From Pictodentalium vernedei (taxonomy: Eukaryota; Mollusca; Scaphopoda; Dentaliida; Dentaliidae): 64,000 nucleotides of DNA. Of this stretch, positions 23,160-34,060 are shown piece by piece. The position numbers and the translations under genes are program-made. Numbering within the stretch: position 1 is the stretch's first letter; each line of letters begins with the position of its first letter. Under the pieces are notes generated by a model, which was given only the letters and a program-made list of their open reading frames with translations, was not told the DNA's origin and ran no database searches. The stretch is from assembly GCA_031216915.1 (NCBI GenBank), contig CM062296.1, positions 58,526,584 to 58,590,583 of the forward strand, given 5' to 3'.

Positions 23160-23584
23160 ATGGAGAATCCCACATTTCACTTGCAATACCGAGCTCTGTA
23201 CATGAATGTCTGGGTTTTCTGTGGAGATGTAGATTACGCTTGATTTTGTTTACTAGCTGTCATCGTTATTGCTTTCGGTTTACCGTAACCGGAGGCTACG
23301 GAACGGCGTGTTGATGAAAAACTTTATTCCAGCGCGCGAAGAAATTTCATTTATGCACATTGAGCCTGCAAATTATTAACTTCTCTGAGGGGGCCAGATT
23401 TTTTAAAGAGGGGGCCCCACAAAAAAACAACAAATTTATTTTTCCTTTGAGTACTTGGCCCCCTCCCCCACCCCCTGGTCATTGGCCACCAAGGCCTAAT
23501 GGATCGACCGCCACTGCACGGTTGGTGTATAAAGCTAAAATTGATGTCATAGGCTTTTCATATATAATAGAATAGGTAACCATG
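23160..23584. other. Gene-free stretch
   Basis: Contains a C-rich tract (about 23457-23485). No gene recognised. Confidence 0.3.
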
Positions 23585-24121
23585 TCATACATAAAGACTA
23601 TACTCGCTAAAGAACTTATTTAACTCCTTCATGTGCTCGGTGTTGCGGATAACATCTGCGTTCCACTCACCCGTAACGAAGATGCTACTCGTATCAGCGA
23701 GCTCTGTTATTGACTGCTTTTTACTAGGGTTATGCAAAAACATCTCTAAGTATTCATGATTATCAACAGGCATATAAACACGCAGAATTAAAATGCGCGT
23801 GTCAGCTGTGCTAACTTTTAAACCGACAGTAAAATCGTCATCGTAAGAGATAAAACGAACATTGTAGCCCAGCGCTCTTCGCCATAATATTCCACCCTCA
23901 TCGTAATGACGCCCTGTCAAAGCCAGTACACCGCTGTCGACAGTGGATACTCCCTCTCCTGTGAAATTATCGTGTAGCGATCTCAGAAAGGGAATTCCAT
24001 GGTCAAGAAGCCAGTGCTCTTGAATCACACAAATGTCACAGTTGTCACATAAAGCGTTAATTTCAATCTCCGAAGTTTTGAGAGAATGACAGTTAAATGT
24101 AGCTATTCTTAATGTTTTCAT
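23585..24121 (-). pseudogene. Non-LTR retrotransposon ORF2, endonuclease fragment
   Basis: 178 codons open from an ATG at 24121. The N-terminus RIATFNCHSLK and the following ICVIQEHWLL match the start of the AP-type endonuclease (EEP) domain of CR1/Jockey-like LINEs: Asn in the TFN-type motif and Glu in QEHW. VTGEWNADV lies where the family has its GDFN-type motif. The frame ends before the end of the domain and no reverse transcriptase follows at lower coordinates, so the copy is truncated. It sits directly downstream of an ORF1 remnant, in the correct LINE order. Confidence 0.75.
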
Positions 24122-24775
24122 AATGTGCAGAAGTGTGTATAATACATGTCATAGACACGTAGAAATCAGTTCTAACTTTCAGGGCCCCAGTTGCCTGAAT
24201 TGGGAAAACCAAAAGTATCTACGAATCAAAATATCCTGTGGCCAAACATCTGGATTCATAACTTTCTGTGAGGTATCTCTTCCACTAACATACACTTTAA
24301 ATTATCTATGCTGGTCGTACCTAGTTTTCAATCTCTCACATCTGGTTATGCTAATGACAGTTTTTATTTTTATAAACTTGATGATGTCTGCTTCCTGTGT
24401 ATCTGGATCAAGACGAGACACAAACAGATATGCGAGAGGCGCCGTTTTTACGGCTTTAAAATTAGCATCGCTTGAAGTTCCAATTGAGGGAGGCTTTCGT
24501 TGCTTCCCACGTGTAAACAGGATAACGCCACTCCCGCTGGAGGAGTCATTATCCGAAAACGTTTTGCGCTGATTTGACAATAGAACAGACGGGTACGAGC
24601 GGTGGTCGTGGTCGCCATCGGGTAATGTGAAACGATTTGATAGAGTAAAGGGGTTCGCGTTAGCAGCATTCCTCAGTTGATCACTCGCCAATTTGGACGC
24701 ATTGTCCGGAACGATGATTGTGTTAGAGTCATTAGTGTTAGATTGTCTTGAAGTGATGTGCAGGTCCAACAATAA
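24122..24775 (-). pseudogene. Non-LTR retrotransposon ORF1 remnant
   Basis: An open frame of about 156 codons (24302-24772) includes PLAYLFVSRLDPDTQEADII, an RRM-like segment typical of ORF1 proteins of invertebrate CR1-type LINEs. It is preceded by a polar, Ser/Asn-rich region. After an in-frame stop at about 24299 the reading continues in the same frame to about 24180 (KVYVSGRDTSQKVMNPDVWP), where the family's C-terminal domain normally follows. It is therefore a broken ORF1 just upstream of the endonuclease fragment. Confidence 0.65.
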
Positions 24776-25153
24776 AGTTTGGAGACCCCCAGTGAAAAGG
24801 AAGAAATTCTAGATTAAGTCGATAGTCGCTTTGTGGATGATGATTTTTACATGTCCATGCCATAATAGATTCGTGAAAATATGTGGCCATAGTTAGATAA
24901 TACACAGGTATGCTAACGGTAGAAATTTTAACATAAAATGTAATAACTTTGAAGTTTTCAACCTAGGGCCAGCTCGTTTCAGAACGTATATTCCTCACTG
25001 CAATCCTCAGCTGGTGGATTTCCAGCAGCGACAGAAGGCCACCAGGAGCTGCTGGCCCAACACTGTAGGCGGGCCCCTTGAGTCCAAGGACGTGCATGGC
25101 CGACCATGGTTCGACCCTGCGTGAGAAAATTTTGGAGATCAATGTCAAAAGAT
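24776..25153. other. Gene-free stretch with a short repeat shared with 22.75-22.86 kb
   Basis: 25070-25140 (gggccccttgag... ccatggttcgaccctg...gagaaaatttt) resembles 22765-22855. No gene. Confidence 0.35.
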
Positions 25154-25328
25154 GCAACCTCCTTGACTCTATAGATGTACAATAAATACATCTATTACTC
25201 TGAATATTTTCACGTATTTTGTTTGTGAGAATGATCACATGATGTTCCAATTCTCACAAACAAAATACGTACAAATGGGCAGAATAATAGATGTATTTAT
25301 TGTACATCTAGAGTCATGGAGTTTGCTT
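25154..25328. repeat. Single-copy foldback element
   Basis: gcaacctccttgactct pairs with agagtcatggagtttgc. Inner arms atgtacaataaatacatcta and attttgtttgtgagaat are near perfect, with a centre around 25238 (gatcacatgatgttcc). Confidence 0.75.
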
Positions 25329-25576
25329 CCTTTGACATCAGTGGCGGCGCCAGAAATTTTTTTGTGGGGGGGGGGGGGGGGGGACTAGGGGGGCAGACTC
25401 CCATGAAGGGGGGCAAATACGTAAAGGATCATTATTTTGTTATGAGGTAGTCCAAACTGTGGACGTAGCAAACCAAAAAAATATATTACGGACTTTGGGT
25501 CCAAGTTTCGACTAAATGTAATGGTAATTAGCGGTCCTCCTTTCAAAAAATCCTGGATCCGCGTCTGGTGGGTCTG

Positions 25577-25647
<71 letters not shown>

Positions 25648-26683
25648 TATCATCTCATCAAAGCACTCAAACGAAGAACAATTGTTTTTTCCAAGTGAAA
25701 TAATTGAACAGTGCAAGTGAGATAATGCCCGTCTGTCATAATGCGAAATCCATGAATTTTTTTAGACAAGGGATATGGATAGACATGCCTTTGTTGGCTC
25801 ATAACTTAATTATAACTTATAAGTATCTGCATCCGAGTCTTTAAATCTCTACTGCCTGGATGTGTTCATCAGCTAGCCTGAGGCTTTGGGCTAAGTGTGT
25901 ATGGGAAATTATTGGGAATAAAAAAAGAGAGGGGTGTGTGTGTGTGAGAGAGAGTGACTGAATGTGTTTGTGTGTGAGGGTGGATGGAAATGCATGCGAG
26001 ATGGTTGGGGGGCGTCTGTGGGGGGCGAAGCCTTCGTTTGGGGTGGGGAGGGAGCAAATGCCCCCCCCATGTCCCCCCGTAGCGCCGCCACTGTTTGACA
26101 TTGATTTTCCAATGTTTAATATAGTATTTTGTGAATGGAAAGTATATTTGCGGCGAATACATCTTTGATAAAAGCAGTTAGGTATATTCCAAACGTTCGG
26201 GCGATATGACCGAGCCGTCGCGCACCGACGTACTACCCTTTCCATCTCACCCCCCCCCCCCCCCAAAAAAAAAGAAAATGTTAGTTACGCCCATGTAAAC
26301 GGCCTTTGTATACGAACCATATGTGTCAATGATGCTATGTTGATGCTGATTCGGGGGTGGGATCGTCCTTTTTTTCCAAACACAAGGCAGGGGTGGCAGT
26401 GGGTAGAACAACGACTCTAAAAACTCTTTTTTTCTACCTCTTGAATTTTTTTTTTATATGAGCTCTTATTTTTCAACTAAGTGATTCAAATTGATCATGG
26501 ACGATTGTGTAGTCTTTTTGCCACCGTTCAATCTCTGGGTTAACAGGGGGTTGATTCATCGTACATGATAGGGGCTAGCAGCATGGGAATGTGGACAGAA
26601 GTTCACCGTTTAGCATCACAACATTAGTGGTTCACGATTTTGAAAAAAAGTTAAAGTAATTTAAACAAATTATCATTTATTTA
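25329..26683. other. Simple-sequence-rich gene-free stretch
   Basis: Contains a G-run at about 25362-25383, a (GA)n microsatellite at about 25579-25645, GT/GA-rich sequence at 25930-25990, and a C-run followed by an A-run at about 26249-26275. No gene is supported; open frames here are low-complexity artefacts. Confidence 0.7.
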
Positions 26684-27290
26684 TACCATGGTTACCTATT
26701 CTACTATATATGAAAACTCTATGGCATGAATTTAAGCTTTATACACCAAATGTGGTGAACACGTCAGCAATGGAATTTCAGTAGTTAAAATTTACACCTG
26801 CAGTTGAACTACATCCAAGCTGACCTTTGGTGACGTCGACCTGAATGCGAACTTCAAAATTTATCGCACGTCGCCTCGCGAAGAGTGAAATGAAAGAGGC
26901 AATTATTTATTACGTTTTTAAATGAGTTTACCCCATAAGACACTAAAAAATAACAAACACGTATTGTCTCATGTTAATAAAGCATTCATAACTCGAAATA
27001 GTATGTTATTATGTTATTAAAATGAAAAAGCCCCGTTTCTTTTTCCATTTCGTTTCGGCGATAAGATTGACAGCCGAAGTACCGCCCATCGATGCTCATA
27101 TGCACACAAACACAGATGCGCACGCATGTATGTCTGCTGCTCAGTAAAATCGAGAAAACATAATTAATAATCTGACGATCAAGGTATAAATTAAATATAC
27201 CCCAAGTAGCTTGGTGTACCAAATGTTCACCAATCGTGGTGAACATTTGGTACACCAAGCTACTATGGGTATATCCTATACATGATCTAA
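26684..27290 (+). repeat. Dispersed repeat E, full-length-like copy
   Basis: Collinear with 19788-20350. It ends in an inverted pair (ttggtgtaccaaatgttcacc / ggtgaacatttggtacacca) at 27210-27265, then gctactatgggtatat, as in the inverted copy at 22139. Confidence 0.78.
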
Positions 27291-28181
27291 CATAAATGTA
27301 ATCTAACGAGATCTGACAATAGAAGGACTCTGTTCAAAGTCAGATTTCTAACCAGGAATAGTAGGTAGTTACAGTGGCATAATGCGACTGGCTACTTTCA
27401 CACATTCTCATAATTTATCTCACAATCGGGGCGTTTTTGCACTGTTACGCAACTAAAGTTTAATGTATCTGAGCCCTTGTTCCGAATCCGTATCAAGGGT
27501 CCCTGATACAAGCGCGTGATTCTGCTGTTGCCAAAACAACGGCATTAATATCATTTTTTTGATCGCTCCGCGCTTTCCCTTCAGAGAAAACAATATTAGG
27601 TGAGGCGAAGCCGAACCTAATATTGTTTTCTCTGAGCCGTATATGAGCCAAAAATGAAATGAGACTGTATCTGCCAACTAAACGCCCTGTGACGTATTTA
27701 TTATGCACGACATGCTAAAATGTCACTGGGGAAGTTAACTCAACGATATAGCCTATTATTGGGATTTTCCTGAACCCTCGAGTCGAGGCTTCTCTCTTGA
27801 AGTTAAAGGATTAGCTTTCGCTATTAAATGTGGAAAACTCCGCCTCAATAAACGATGAACGGCGTATTTGAAAATATAATAAACACCTTTACACCAAGAG
27901 AGATATTTAATTCACCAGTAATTATTGCAAAAGTAACAACCAAATTCACGTTGACGAAACACACAGTTGCTCCACTTCGCAAGACAGTATTCAGTAAAGT
28001 GAATCCCAGTGACGTAATTTTGTCTGAAGCGTAACGTTATCACTGACCTCAGTATGGAGATCAATGAACGCTATTCTATTTTTTAATTTGCGTCTTTTCA
28101 TCGATAAGGCAAATGAAAAAGTTCCCCTTAAAATAGTTTTCTAACACATTTTGTGGTCAATAGTGTGAGATAAATTTATCA
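27291..28181. other. Gene-free stretch with a short hairpin
   Basis: Perfect hairpin at 27582-27634 (cagagaaaacaatattagg and complement). Nothing else supported. Confidence 0.4.
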
Positions 28182-28335
28182 TCACCACAGTGTGTGCTCC
28201 GGAAATTCAGATCAAGTCTCGTTGTAGGCACAAAATCGCATTTCGACTCGCCCTAACGGGCTCGTCGAAATACTGTTCTGTTCCTACAACTCGACTTGAT
28301 CTGAATTCCTGGAGACACACACTGTGGTGATAATC
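28182..28335. repeat. Single-copy foldback element
   Basis: tcaccacagtgtgtgctcc pairs imperfectly with ggagacacacactgtggtga. The inner arms ttcagatcaagtc / gacttgatctgaa and gttgtagg / cctacaac continue to a centre near 28258. Confidence 0.75.
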
Positions 28336-28680
28336 TGTATGTAATTATGAATTTCAAAGTCATATACATGTATGAGTACAATGCAGGGATGTTATTGATC
28401 AGTCAAGCCTTATGATTAGTGGATAGCTTTCAAACCATTTCTCCTAAATTTGTGATTTACTGTCAGAAACGACTGAACCATAAAATTGTCAGTACATCAT
28501 ACCTTATTGGTAGAGGGTTTATTGACAGTGGAAACTCTCTATCTTGTTACTAGATAGTTTATTAACAGGATAACCGATTCCCTTTTAGTAATCTCTTAAC
28601 ACGGGATCATAGCTAATATCGATTTCAGCCAATTACCCCTGGACCATAGTGTACAGCCCATGCCGAGGAAGATACTGGGG

Positions 28681-29276
28681 CGTAGGTAATAAAGGCGGAT
28701 ATACTATCACTTTGTACATGTACGTGTACAACATACGTACACAATGCGTTCACCAACGTGGAATTCGGTGTTAAATCACACGCTTGTTCACAAAAATGTA
28801 CAGTGATGTTGAATCACCCATGTTTTTTTGTGACTCCTAGATCGCACTTTTAACATTCAAATACTCGTGGTGAATGCGCGTTTTTAAAAAAAAGGCGAAA
28901 TTGTACATCGTCACTTTTATCTTTTACTTTAAAAATTTTTGTCGACGTTCCCATCGCAGATCAGACCATCGATCCATCGTTGGTGAACGCGAGCAAAAAA
29001 TTCGGGGCCATCATAAAAAAAAACGGTCTGCGGATTCTACATCAGTGATCCAGAACCCGCCATTGTTTTGAGGCGGTGGGTTTTTCCCATTTATGACGTC
29101 ATTAGGGGAATTCCCCACTAAGGGAATTCCCAAACTTAGCTAATCGACCGATCGGATCGCTCGATTCTCCGTCAATCGACCGATCGGATCGCTCGATTCT
29201 CGTAAACTCGATCATACGGAGTTATCTCCCCTCGTCGTGGGGTGGGGGAATATCCTAGGAAATAAATAAAAGTGAT
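28681..29276 (+). repeat. Left terminal inverted repeat of the Polinton
   Basis: Begins near cgtaggtaataaaggcgg and pairs with 47241-47844 over about 600 bp with a few percent mismatch. Near its inner end it carries a direct repeat of about 27 bp, aatcgaccgatcggatcgct..., at roughly 29142 and 29174. That repeat contains the palindrome CGATCGGATCG-like and may bind integrase or replication proteins (inference). Confidence 0.92.
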
Positions 29277-29552
29277 AAATAGAGCTCCTGTGTGCCTTTG
29301 GCGTGTTAAACCATTTCATTCGAATGTCAGTCTACAATTGTCAGTCTGTGTTTTTATCAAAACTGACAAGCAGGTTGCATGTCAAAGTGACATTTACTGT
29401 ATAAACACTTACTGAGAACGCTATTTTGTCACGCCTGAGATGTATTACAGGTTTTTATTCAAATGAGATTAATTTGTCAAGTTAAATGGTTTATCTGAAA
29501 AAAATATTTTTATGAATCAAAAAGCGGAAAGAATTCAAAAGATCAATTGATG
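29277..29552. other. Spacer between left TIR and tandem array
   Basis: No gene. Bases 29290-29322 (gtgcctttggcgtgttaaaccattt) resemble the retroelement 3'-end words at 51835-51865 and 60955-60985. Confidence 0.4.
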
Positions 29553-30585
29553 TTTTGACTGAGCGATTACCATGTAAATTTTTAGAGAAAAATAGTGTTG
29601 TTTAACGTGCGAGTACAAACGCGGTTTTAACCCCAAATATTACAAGATATTCATGGAGTATTATTTTTCTCATATATTTTTTTCTGCAAAAAATCCTCTG
29701 GCGAGAATTTTTTTTAAATATTTTTCAACTCTTGTTTTTTGACTGAGCGATTACCATGTAAAATTTTAGAGAAAAATAGCGTTGTTCAACGTGCGAGTAC
29801 AAACGCGGTTTTAACCCAAAATATTACAAGATATTCATGGAGTATTATTTTTCTCATATATTTTTTTCTGCCAAAAAAATTCTCTGGCGAGAATTTTTTA
29901 AAAATATTTTTCAACTCTTGTTTTTGACTGAGCGATTACCATGTAAAATTTTAGAGAAAAATAGCGTTGTTCAACGTGCGAGTGAGTACAAACGCGCTTT
30001 TAACCCAAAATATTACAAGATATTCATGGAGTATTATTTTTCTCATATATTTTGTTTTGCAAAAAAATTCTCTGGCGAGAATTTTTTTAAAATATTTTTC
30101 AACTCTTGTTTTTTGACTGAGCGATTACCATGTAAAATTTTAGAGAATAATAGCGTTGTTCAATGTGCGAGTACAAACGCGCTTTTAACCCAAAATATTA
30201 CAAGATATTCATGGAGTATTATTTTTCTCATATATTTTTTTCTGCAAAAGAATTCTCTGGCGAGAATTTTTTTAAAATATTTTTCAACTCTTGTTTTTTG
30301 ACTGAGCGATTACCATGTAAAATTTTAGAGAAAAATAGCGTTGTTCAACGTGCGAGTACAAACGCGGTTTTAACCCAAAATATTACAAGATATTCATGGA
30401 GTATTATTTTTCTCATATATTTTTTTCTGCAAAAAAATTCTCTGGCGAGAAATTTTTAAAATATTTTTCAACACTTCTTTTTTGACTGAGCGATTACCAT
30501 GTAAAATTTTAGAGAAAAATAGCGTTGTTCAATGTGCGAGTACAAACGCGGTTTTAACCCAAAATATTACAAGATATTCATGAAG
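29553..30585 (+). repeat. Subterminal tandem array inside the Polinton, ~185-bp unit, about 5.5 copies
   Basis: Each unit begins gactgagcgattaccatgta and contains gcgttgttcaacgtgcgagt, acaaacgcg(g/c)ttttaac and ttctctggcgagaattttt. Starts are at about 29554, 29739, 29926, 30115, 30300 and 30484; the last is partial, ending at about 30585. Units are highly similar, so the array is recent or homogenised. A 154-codon open frame across it merely reflects the repeat and is not taken as a gene. A role in replication or transcription is possible but unproven. Confidence 0.9.
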
Positions 30586-30772
30586 TAATTATTTTGAGAA
30601 TGACTTCAAGTGTGAGGAAATAACGGTTTTTAGTTGTTATATTAAAGACGGAAGATTTTTATTTACTTAAAACATAAAAATAATTATACATTTAATTTTG
30701 AAAATAATAAATAACTCATATTAGCATACTCAAAGGAACATTAACAATTAAAAACGAAAGATATTTTTACAG

Positions 30773-31665
30773 ATGGATCCTAGGCGCCGAGATTTAATTT
30801 TAGGCGAGTATGAACGTGCTAAGAAGGGCATTCAGTCTGCTGACAGGAGCAGACGTCTTGGTGAGATGGAACTCAAACGCAAAGCCACAAAAATATTTAA
30901 ACCCGTGACGGAGGGTCAAGAGCGAAGCAGGAAGGAGATAGTCGAAGAATTGAGACCCATAAAGGAGAGTTCTTTGAGAATGGGTTCGTTGCCTCCTAGT
31001 TTTGGAAATCGGTATTCCGTTCAATCTACACCGGATTACGTTCCCACGGGAATTCAAACAGATTTGAGCGAGAGCGATGATACAGCTTCGACTATCACCA
31101 CTAGTAGCGTCGCATCGTCCGATGATGATGGCGGTAAGAGAGATCAGACGTATCGAATTTATAAGGATTCTGAGGGTAAACCTTTGTGGGAGACACAGAA
31201 GTAGAAATTGACGATGATGAATTGATCGTGGGTTCGAATAAGTATAAAGTAACTGATGGTCTGCGCAGATTGCTCCTTTACGACAAGACCGGCGATTACA
31301 CGGAACAGGATTTCGATAATTACGGAGACATTCTGGTTCAGACCCACGCCATGAAGGGAAATAACGATGCCAGAGAGACGAGACCCAAAGCCAACAGAGG
31401 TTACAAGTGGACGAAAGTGGTGAAACCCATATGGGATATGAACAAGAAGTTCGTCGAATCGGTGACTGGCAAAGGGGTGAAAACCACTTTTCTTCCGAGC
31501 GATTCTGACGCTCTGTCTCAGAGATTGAGTTTGTTGATGGCGAGCAGATGGGCTGGTAACACGGGATTAGATAATCAGATAGTTGCTATATCTGACGAAT
31601 TGTTAAGACAGAAGGTTTTGAATAAAAACCAGTATAAAAGGCTGATGAACGAATTGAAGGATTGA
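30773..31665 (+). pseudogene. Conserved Polinton hypothetical protein, broken by a frameshift
   Basis: First part 30773-31204 (143 codons from ATG): polar and charged with a predicted helical/coiled-coil stretch (EYERAKKGIQ..., SRKEIVEELRPIKES) and a Ser/Thr/Asp-rich linker. Second part, in another frame, from about 31189 to 31665: DGLRRLLLY, YKWTKVVKPIW and LLMASRWAGNTGLDNQIV, segments I recognise as the conserved C-terminal domain of a protein common in animal Polintons. The two frames overlap only around 31186-31204 and the second has no ATG there, so one gene with a frame break is the best reading. Function is unknown; a structural role is inferred from its place beside capsid genes. An A+T-rich leader precedes it. 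Confidence 0.7.
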
Positions 31666-31811
31666 TGTGTATATAATAAGTAGAGAGAAACAAACAAACA
31701 AACAAACAAAAAATAAAACAGTAAATTCTTACACTAGAATAATAAAAGTATTTAAAAACAACAAAACGATTTATCACTGAAAAAAACAAAAATATATCAT
31801 AGAAATAAAAT

Positions 31812-32192
31812 ATGTTGGTGATAAAGAACAGGGGATACGTCAGAACTTACGTTCAAGGCGGTTCTGGCATCGTCGATTCTATAATGCGAGCGTTCACGGG
31901 CGACGCGGGTAGAAAACTCGCATCGACCGCGTTTGAGGTCGGTAAGAAGACGGATTTGGATGCTGGTAAGAAAGCCGCTTCCGAAGCCAGTGGTAGGATA
32001 GCTTCTGTGGCTGGCAAGAGGGCAGCCGACGCGTTGATCGACAAGTTGATCAGTCCGCCGGTGAAGCGAGCTGCGTTAGAGCGAACGCCGAAAAGTTGGA
32101 AAGATTTTAAGGATGCCGTGGTGCCCATACAAGATTTAGCCAAAATGACGAGTGGATCCGGATTGAAGAGAAGTCGCGACGGTGCGATATAA
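31812..32192 (+). CDS. Small basic Ala/Lys/Gly-rich virion-like protein
   Basis: 126 codons from ATG. A short N-terminus with GGSG is followed by Ala/Lys/Gly-rich helical repeats (AGRKLAST, GKKAASEASGRIASVAGKRAADALIDKL) and a basic tail ending LKRSRDGAI. Composition and position just upstream of the packaging ATPase match small basic core or capsid-associated proteins of Polintons and adintoviruses (functional class inferred; adenovirus core-protein-like). The frame is intact. A tatata-containing sequence lies at 31668-31677. No catalytic motif is visible. Confidence 0.65.
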   Translation: MLVIKNRGYVRTYVQGGSGIVDSIMRAFTGDAGRKLASTAFEVGKKTDLDAGKKAASEASGRIASVAGKRAADALIDKLISPPVKRAALERTPKSWKDFKDAVVPIQDLAKMTSGSGLKRSRDGAI

Positions 32193-32287
32193 ATAAATAA
32201 TAACATTAAAAACAGAGTTTGAAAAACGTAAAAAATTTGTGTTTGAAGAGAATCTAAAATAACAGACAAAAAAAAAATAAAACAAAG

Positions 32288-33109
32288 ATGAACATTAAAG
32301 ATATGTCTTGGAACGACGCCGCGACCAAGAGGTCGAATAACGAGTTCTTTCCCAAGAGCATAAGAGGCTTGATAGTGGGAAAATCGAATTGTGGAAAGAC
32401 CAATCTGTTGATGAATCTGTTGTCCCGACCCGACTGGTTGGATTACGACAGATTGTTCGTGTTTGGCAAGAGCTTGTTTCAACCCGAATACAGGTTGCTT
32501 CGAGAGTGCATGGATCGTAGATTGCCCAAGGACGTCGTAGCCAGAATCTTTGACAGTAGGGAGGAATTCGACAAGAGCGGAGCTCCATTTTCGACCATTT
32601 TGGACGGTGCGGCGATGGAGCTGATGAAGAGAAATGCATCTTCGAACGTCGAGTGTCGATTTTATGAGAACGCAAGCAACGTTCCGGATCCTAGGGAACT
32701 GAAATCGGAAGATAAGAATCTCATGATTTTCGACGATCTGCTTTTGGAGAGACAGAACCGAGGCGAATCGGATTACGTTAGGGGTCGACACAGCAACGTG
32801 GACTGTTTCTACCTGCCGCAGAATTATTTTCGATTGCCCAGACAGACGATAAGGGAGAACGCTAGTTTTCTACGTCTCTTTCGCCAAGATCTCAAGAATC
32901 TCAATCACATCTATGGCGATCACGTCGCAAACGACATGAGCGCGGCGGAATTCAGGAGATTCTGCTAGAGGGTTTGGGATGGTGGACTTTACAATTTAGT
33001 CGTGATCGATTTGACAAGCGAATTTAATCGCAGAAAATATCGGTGCGGATTCGACAAGTTTTATGTTTCTGATGATAATAATAAGATAGAGCTTGAAAAT
33101 AAAATTTAG
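32288..33109 (+). pseudogene. FtsK/HerA-type genome-packaging ATPase with in-frame stop
   Basis: 226 codons from ATG to a TAG at 32966-32968. Walker A GKSNCGKT is at residues 31-38, Walker B LMIFDD at about 145-150, then YLPQNYFRLPRQTIREN, typical of the viral A32/FtsK-HerA packaging ATPases. After the TAG the same frame stays open for 46 more codons, to a TAG at 33107-33109. That segment looks like the normal C-terminal end of the family (VVIDLTSE... GFDKFYV). The copy is therefore C-terminally truncated, unless the stop is read through or is a sequencing error. It would power DNA translocation into capsids. Confidence 0.85.
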
Positions 33110-33165
33110 AAAATAATAAATCTTCAAATAATTAGTTTTGAATTAAAAAAATAAAATTAAATATA

Positions 33166-33921
33166 ATGTTCGAACATGGAGAATTGTTAGGACGGATAGC
33201 CGAGAATACGGCTGCGAAACAATCCATTGAAATCGTGGTGAGTGGCGATTCAACTCTATTCGCTACGAAATTCGAACCTTCCATCGAATTGAATAGAGAG
33301 AAAAGTTACGAGATGGCTTTGGTGAATCTGGAGACTTATTATTCCTTTCCCAACATCACCGAAAAGAATAACTCGTTCAAGTATTCCGACGGAACGGATT
33401 GGTTGGAGATTCGAATTCCCAAAGGGAGTTACGACACAGACGATTTGAATGATTACATTCAGACGCAAATGAAGACGGATGGAAAGGGAAGTAACAAGAT
33501 CCGACTCGCTCCCAATCCTAATACCTTACAGACGATGTTGGATTTGGAAGATAATTTTCGAGTGGATTTCAACACGGACGATTCTATAGGCAAGATGTTG
33601 GGATTCAATCAAAAGATGTATCGAGGCCACGCAGCATCTGAAAATACGGTCGACATTCTCGCTGTCAATAGCATTCTGGTGAACGTGGATGTGATTGCTG
33701 GAAGCTACGTGAATGGTAGCGCTCAACCAATGACCTATTCTTTCTTTCCAAACGTGTCACCGGGTTATAAGATCGTGGAGCGACCTCGAAATTTAGTTTA
33801 TCTACCAGTGATTTTAGATACGTTGTATAGTCTGAAAACCACGTTGACGGATAAAAATGGTGAACTGCTAGATCTTCGCGGAGAGAGAGTGATGATACGA
33901 TTTCACATAAGAGAAATATAA
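33166..33921 (+). CDS. Penton-like minor capsid protein (single jelly-roll)
   Basis: 251 codons, intact from ATG. It is rich in beta-strand-forming stretches (SIEIVVSGDSTLF, SYEMALVNLETYYSFPNI, SFFPNVSPGYKIVERPRNLVY) and ends in LDLRGERVMIRFHIREI. I recognise this pattern as the Polinton/adintovirus penton base, which forms capsid vertices together with the major capsid protein. It lies directly after the ATPase on the same strand. Identification is by pattern recognition; a profile or structure comparison would settle it. Confidence 0.8.
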   Translation: MFEHGELLGRIAENTAAKQSIEIVVSGDSTLFATKFEPSIELNREKSYEMALVNLETYYSFPNITEKNNSFKYSDGTDWLEIRIPKGSYDTDDLNDYIQTQMKTDGKGSNKIRLAPNPNTLQTMLDLEDNFRVDFNTDDSIGKMLGFNQKMYRGHAASENTVDILAVNSILVNVDVIAGSYVNGSAQPMTYSFFPNVSPGYKIVERPRNLVYLPVILDTLYSLKTTLTDKNGELLDLRGERVMIRFHIREI

Positions 33922-34060
33922 AAGCAAAAAAAAAAAAAATATTGTGTATATATATAGATAACAAAAATAAAATAAACGCAATATTAATTTTTCAAAATTA
34001 TTTTAATATAATTATTAAACAAGAAACAATTGAAGTAAATAATTTAAAAAAAACAGAATT

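Noticed and set aside
25521-25703. ORF with long Arg-Glu repeat
   Set aside because: Direct translation of a (GA)n microsatellite.
29837-30459. Open frames of 154 and 98 codons across the tandem array
   Set aside because: They repeat the same residues every unit because the DNA is tandemly repeated; the unit is A+T-rich and the frame is not preserved in all units.
29553-30585. CRISPR-like array
   Set aside because: Units are ~185 bp with no short-repeat/unique-spacer alternation, and the context is a eukaryotic transposon.
31186-31204. Programmed ribosomal frameshift joining the two halves of the first Polinton gene
   Set aside because: No slippery heptamer or obvious downstream pseudoknot was seen in the overlap, and similar breaks affect unrelated genes.
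31853-32791. 312-codon minus-strand open frame
   Set aside because: Lies opposite the basic protein and the packaging ATPase, whose motifs are clear on the plus strand; no domain on the minus strand.
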